NCBI GenBank assembly: GCA_001939145.1
Contig: LSRX01001090.1
Span: forward strand, 151,740-215,739
Length of the DNA: 64,000 nt
Direction: 5' to 3'
Origin: Symbiodinium microadriaticum
Lineage: Eukaryota > Sar > Dinophyceae > Suessiales > Symbiodiniaceae
Position 1 is the first letter of the stretch. Every line of letters starts with the position of its first letter. Below the pieces are notes generated by a model. The model ran no database searches. It saw only the letters and a program-made list of their open reading frames with translations, and was not told the origin of the DNA. The position numbers were made by a program, and so were the translations under genes. Shown here in pieces: positions 63,561 through 64,000 of this stretch.

Positions 63561-63967
63561 AACCTCTCGTTGGCGAACGCCATCGTGCATCCTGCCTGAG
63601 CCCATGGGGTTGGCCTTAGGAACTTCCACTTTGGCAAGACGCTCCAATGGCTGATGTATGCGGATGCGTTGTGAATGATGCTTAAAAATCAGCTCAAGGA
63701 CATTCGATCCCGAGAAGATCGAAGAGTGGACGATGGACCTTGTGGAAAGAAGTCAGGGTCGCAACGTTTTCAGCAAAGAGTCTGCCCCAAGGGATGCGGC
63801 TCAAAGTTGACTCTGTCACGCTGGGAGGTTCATGGGACACTCTGGCAGAAGGCCTGAGATCCAGCAGTTCTGTTCCAGAGCATCCCTCGAGACTTTACTG
63901 CCAGGCAATCAAAGCGCTCAGCAACAGACCGGCTCTGGCTGGCCTTCACATGTACGATCGTATACGT

Positions 63968-64000
63968 TTACAGCGTGACGGACTTGAAATCGACATCACC
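63968..64000 (-). CDS. C-terminus of right-arm coiled-coil gene copy (partial)
   Basis: GDVDFKSVTL-stop on the - strand, matching GDVDFKSVML-stop at 4,047-4,079. The rest of the gene lies beyond the window. Confidence 0.6.
   Translation of the reverse strand, partial: GDVDFKSVTL

Larger units (their letters stand above)
44455..64000 (-). repeat. Right arm of giant inverted duplication
   Basis: Reverse-complement counterpart of 4,047-20,575, running off the window end. Relative to the left arm it carries a near-identical tandem duplication of about 2.7 kb (52.5-54.93 and 55.0-57.62 kb), extra material at 58.9-62.6 kb, and lacks the counterpart of 15,900-19,212 at about 45,445. Confidence 0.9.

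Noticed and set aside
1..64000. Dinoflagellate spliced-leader relic, tRNA, rRNA or CRISPR array
   Set aside because: I looked for the ttttggctcaag core, cloverleaf-like blocks and regularly spaced identical repeats and saw none convincing; a covariance-model scan would be needed to be sure.

Overview
This is eukaryotic nuclear DNA, most likely from an alveolate and probably a dinoflagellate. The evidence is: many very short exons (often 50-100 nt) bounded by ...cag| and |gtgagt, |gtaagc or |gtaggg; a cGMP-dependent protein kinase with several cyclic-nucleotide-binding domains and a C-terminal AGC kinase, the layout seen in alveolates; decayed LINE retrotransposons; abundant microsatellites; and TTTAGGG-like telomeric motifs. 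No bacterial-style operons, RNA genes or CRISPR arrays were seen. Exon edges are read by eye and are approximate.

The window is built on a very large inverted duplication. The left arm (about 4,047-20,575) reappears reverse-complemented as the right arm (about 44,455-64,000, cut by the window end) around a spacer of about 24 kb. The arms differ by scattered substitutions and by large indels. Genes in the arms point inward: + strand on the left, - strand on the right.

Left side, + strand: (1) the 3' part of a coiled-coil protein gene ending at 4,079; (2) a gene (about 4,545-15,261) made of seven short exon motifs that recur in fixed order, M1-M7: M1 ...EEDVPxDxRTVQFSxxVSTEA; M2 VGxRSVRDRIATPFAG; M3 DRRVLLAPVVSTVEDY; M4 EFEV...LRSSRDRT; M5 MPTPHVSTEMLED; M6 GKTVRVFPAAETEA; M7 AIPASGRRRPSRERQATPF. 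There are six rounds plus a mini-repeat; I do not recognise the family. (3) A PKG-type kinase gene (17,113-26,903) with domains cNMP-A, -B, a degenerate -C, -D, a full kinase domain and an AGC tail. A possible SET-domain gene start follows at 27.1-27.4 kb.

Spacer: microsatellite and purine-rich DNA (29.3-30.0 kb), a LINE deletion derivative on the - strand (30.4-34.6 kb), two further multi-exon + strand genes of unknown function (35.6-37.1 kb; coiled coil 38.4-40.8 kb), a truncated LINE reverse transcriptase on the - strand (41.0-42.3 kb), and an abrupt AT-rich island (42.7-44.3 kb) flanked by telomere-like repeats.

Right side, - strand: a second copy of the motif-repeat gene, with a near-identical 2.7-kb internal duplication beside an N, a GC-rich tandem repeat array, and a truncated PKG fragment that lacks cNMP-A and everything beyond cNMP-B. 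Three single N characters (5,467; 29,871; 54,932) lie exactly at structural discontinuities and probably mark assembly gaps.
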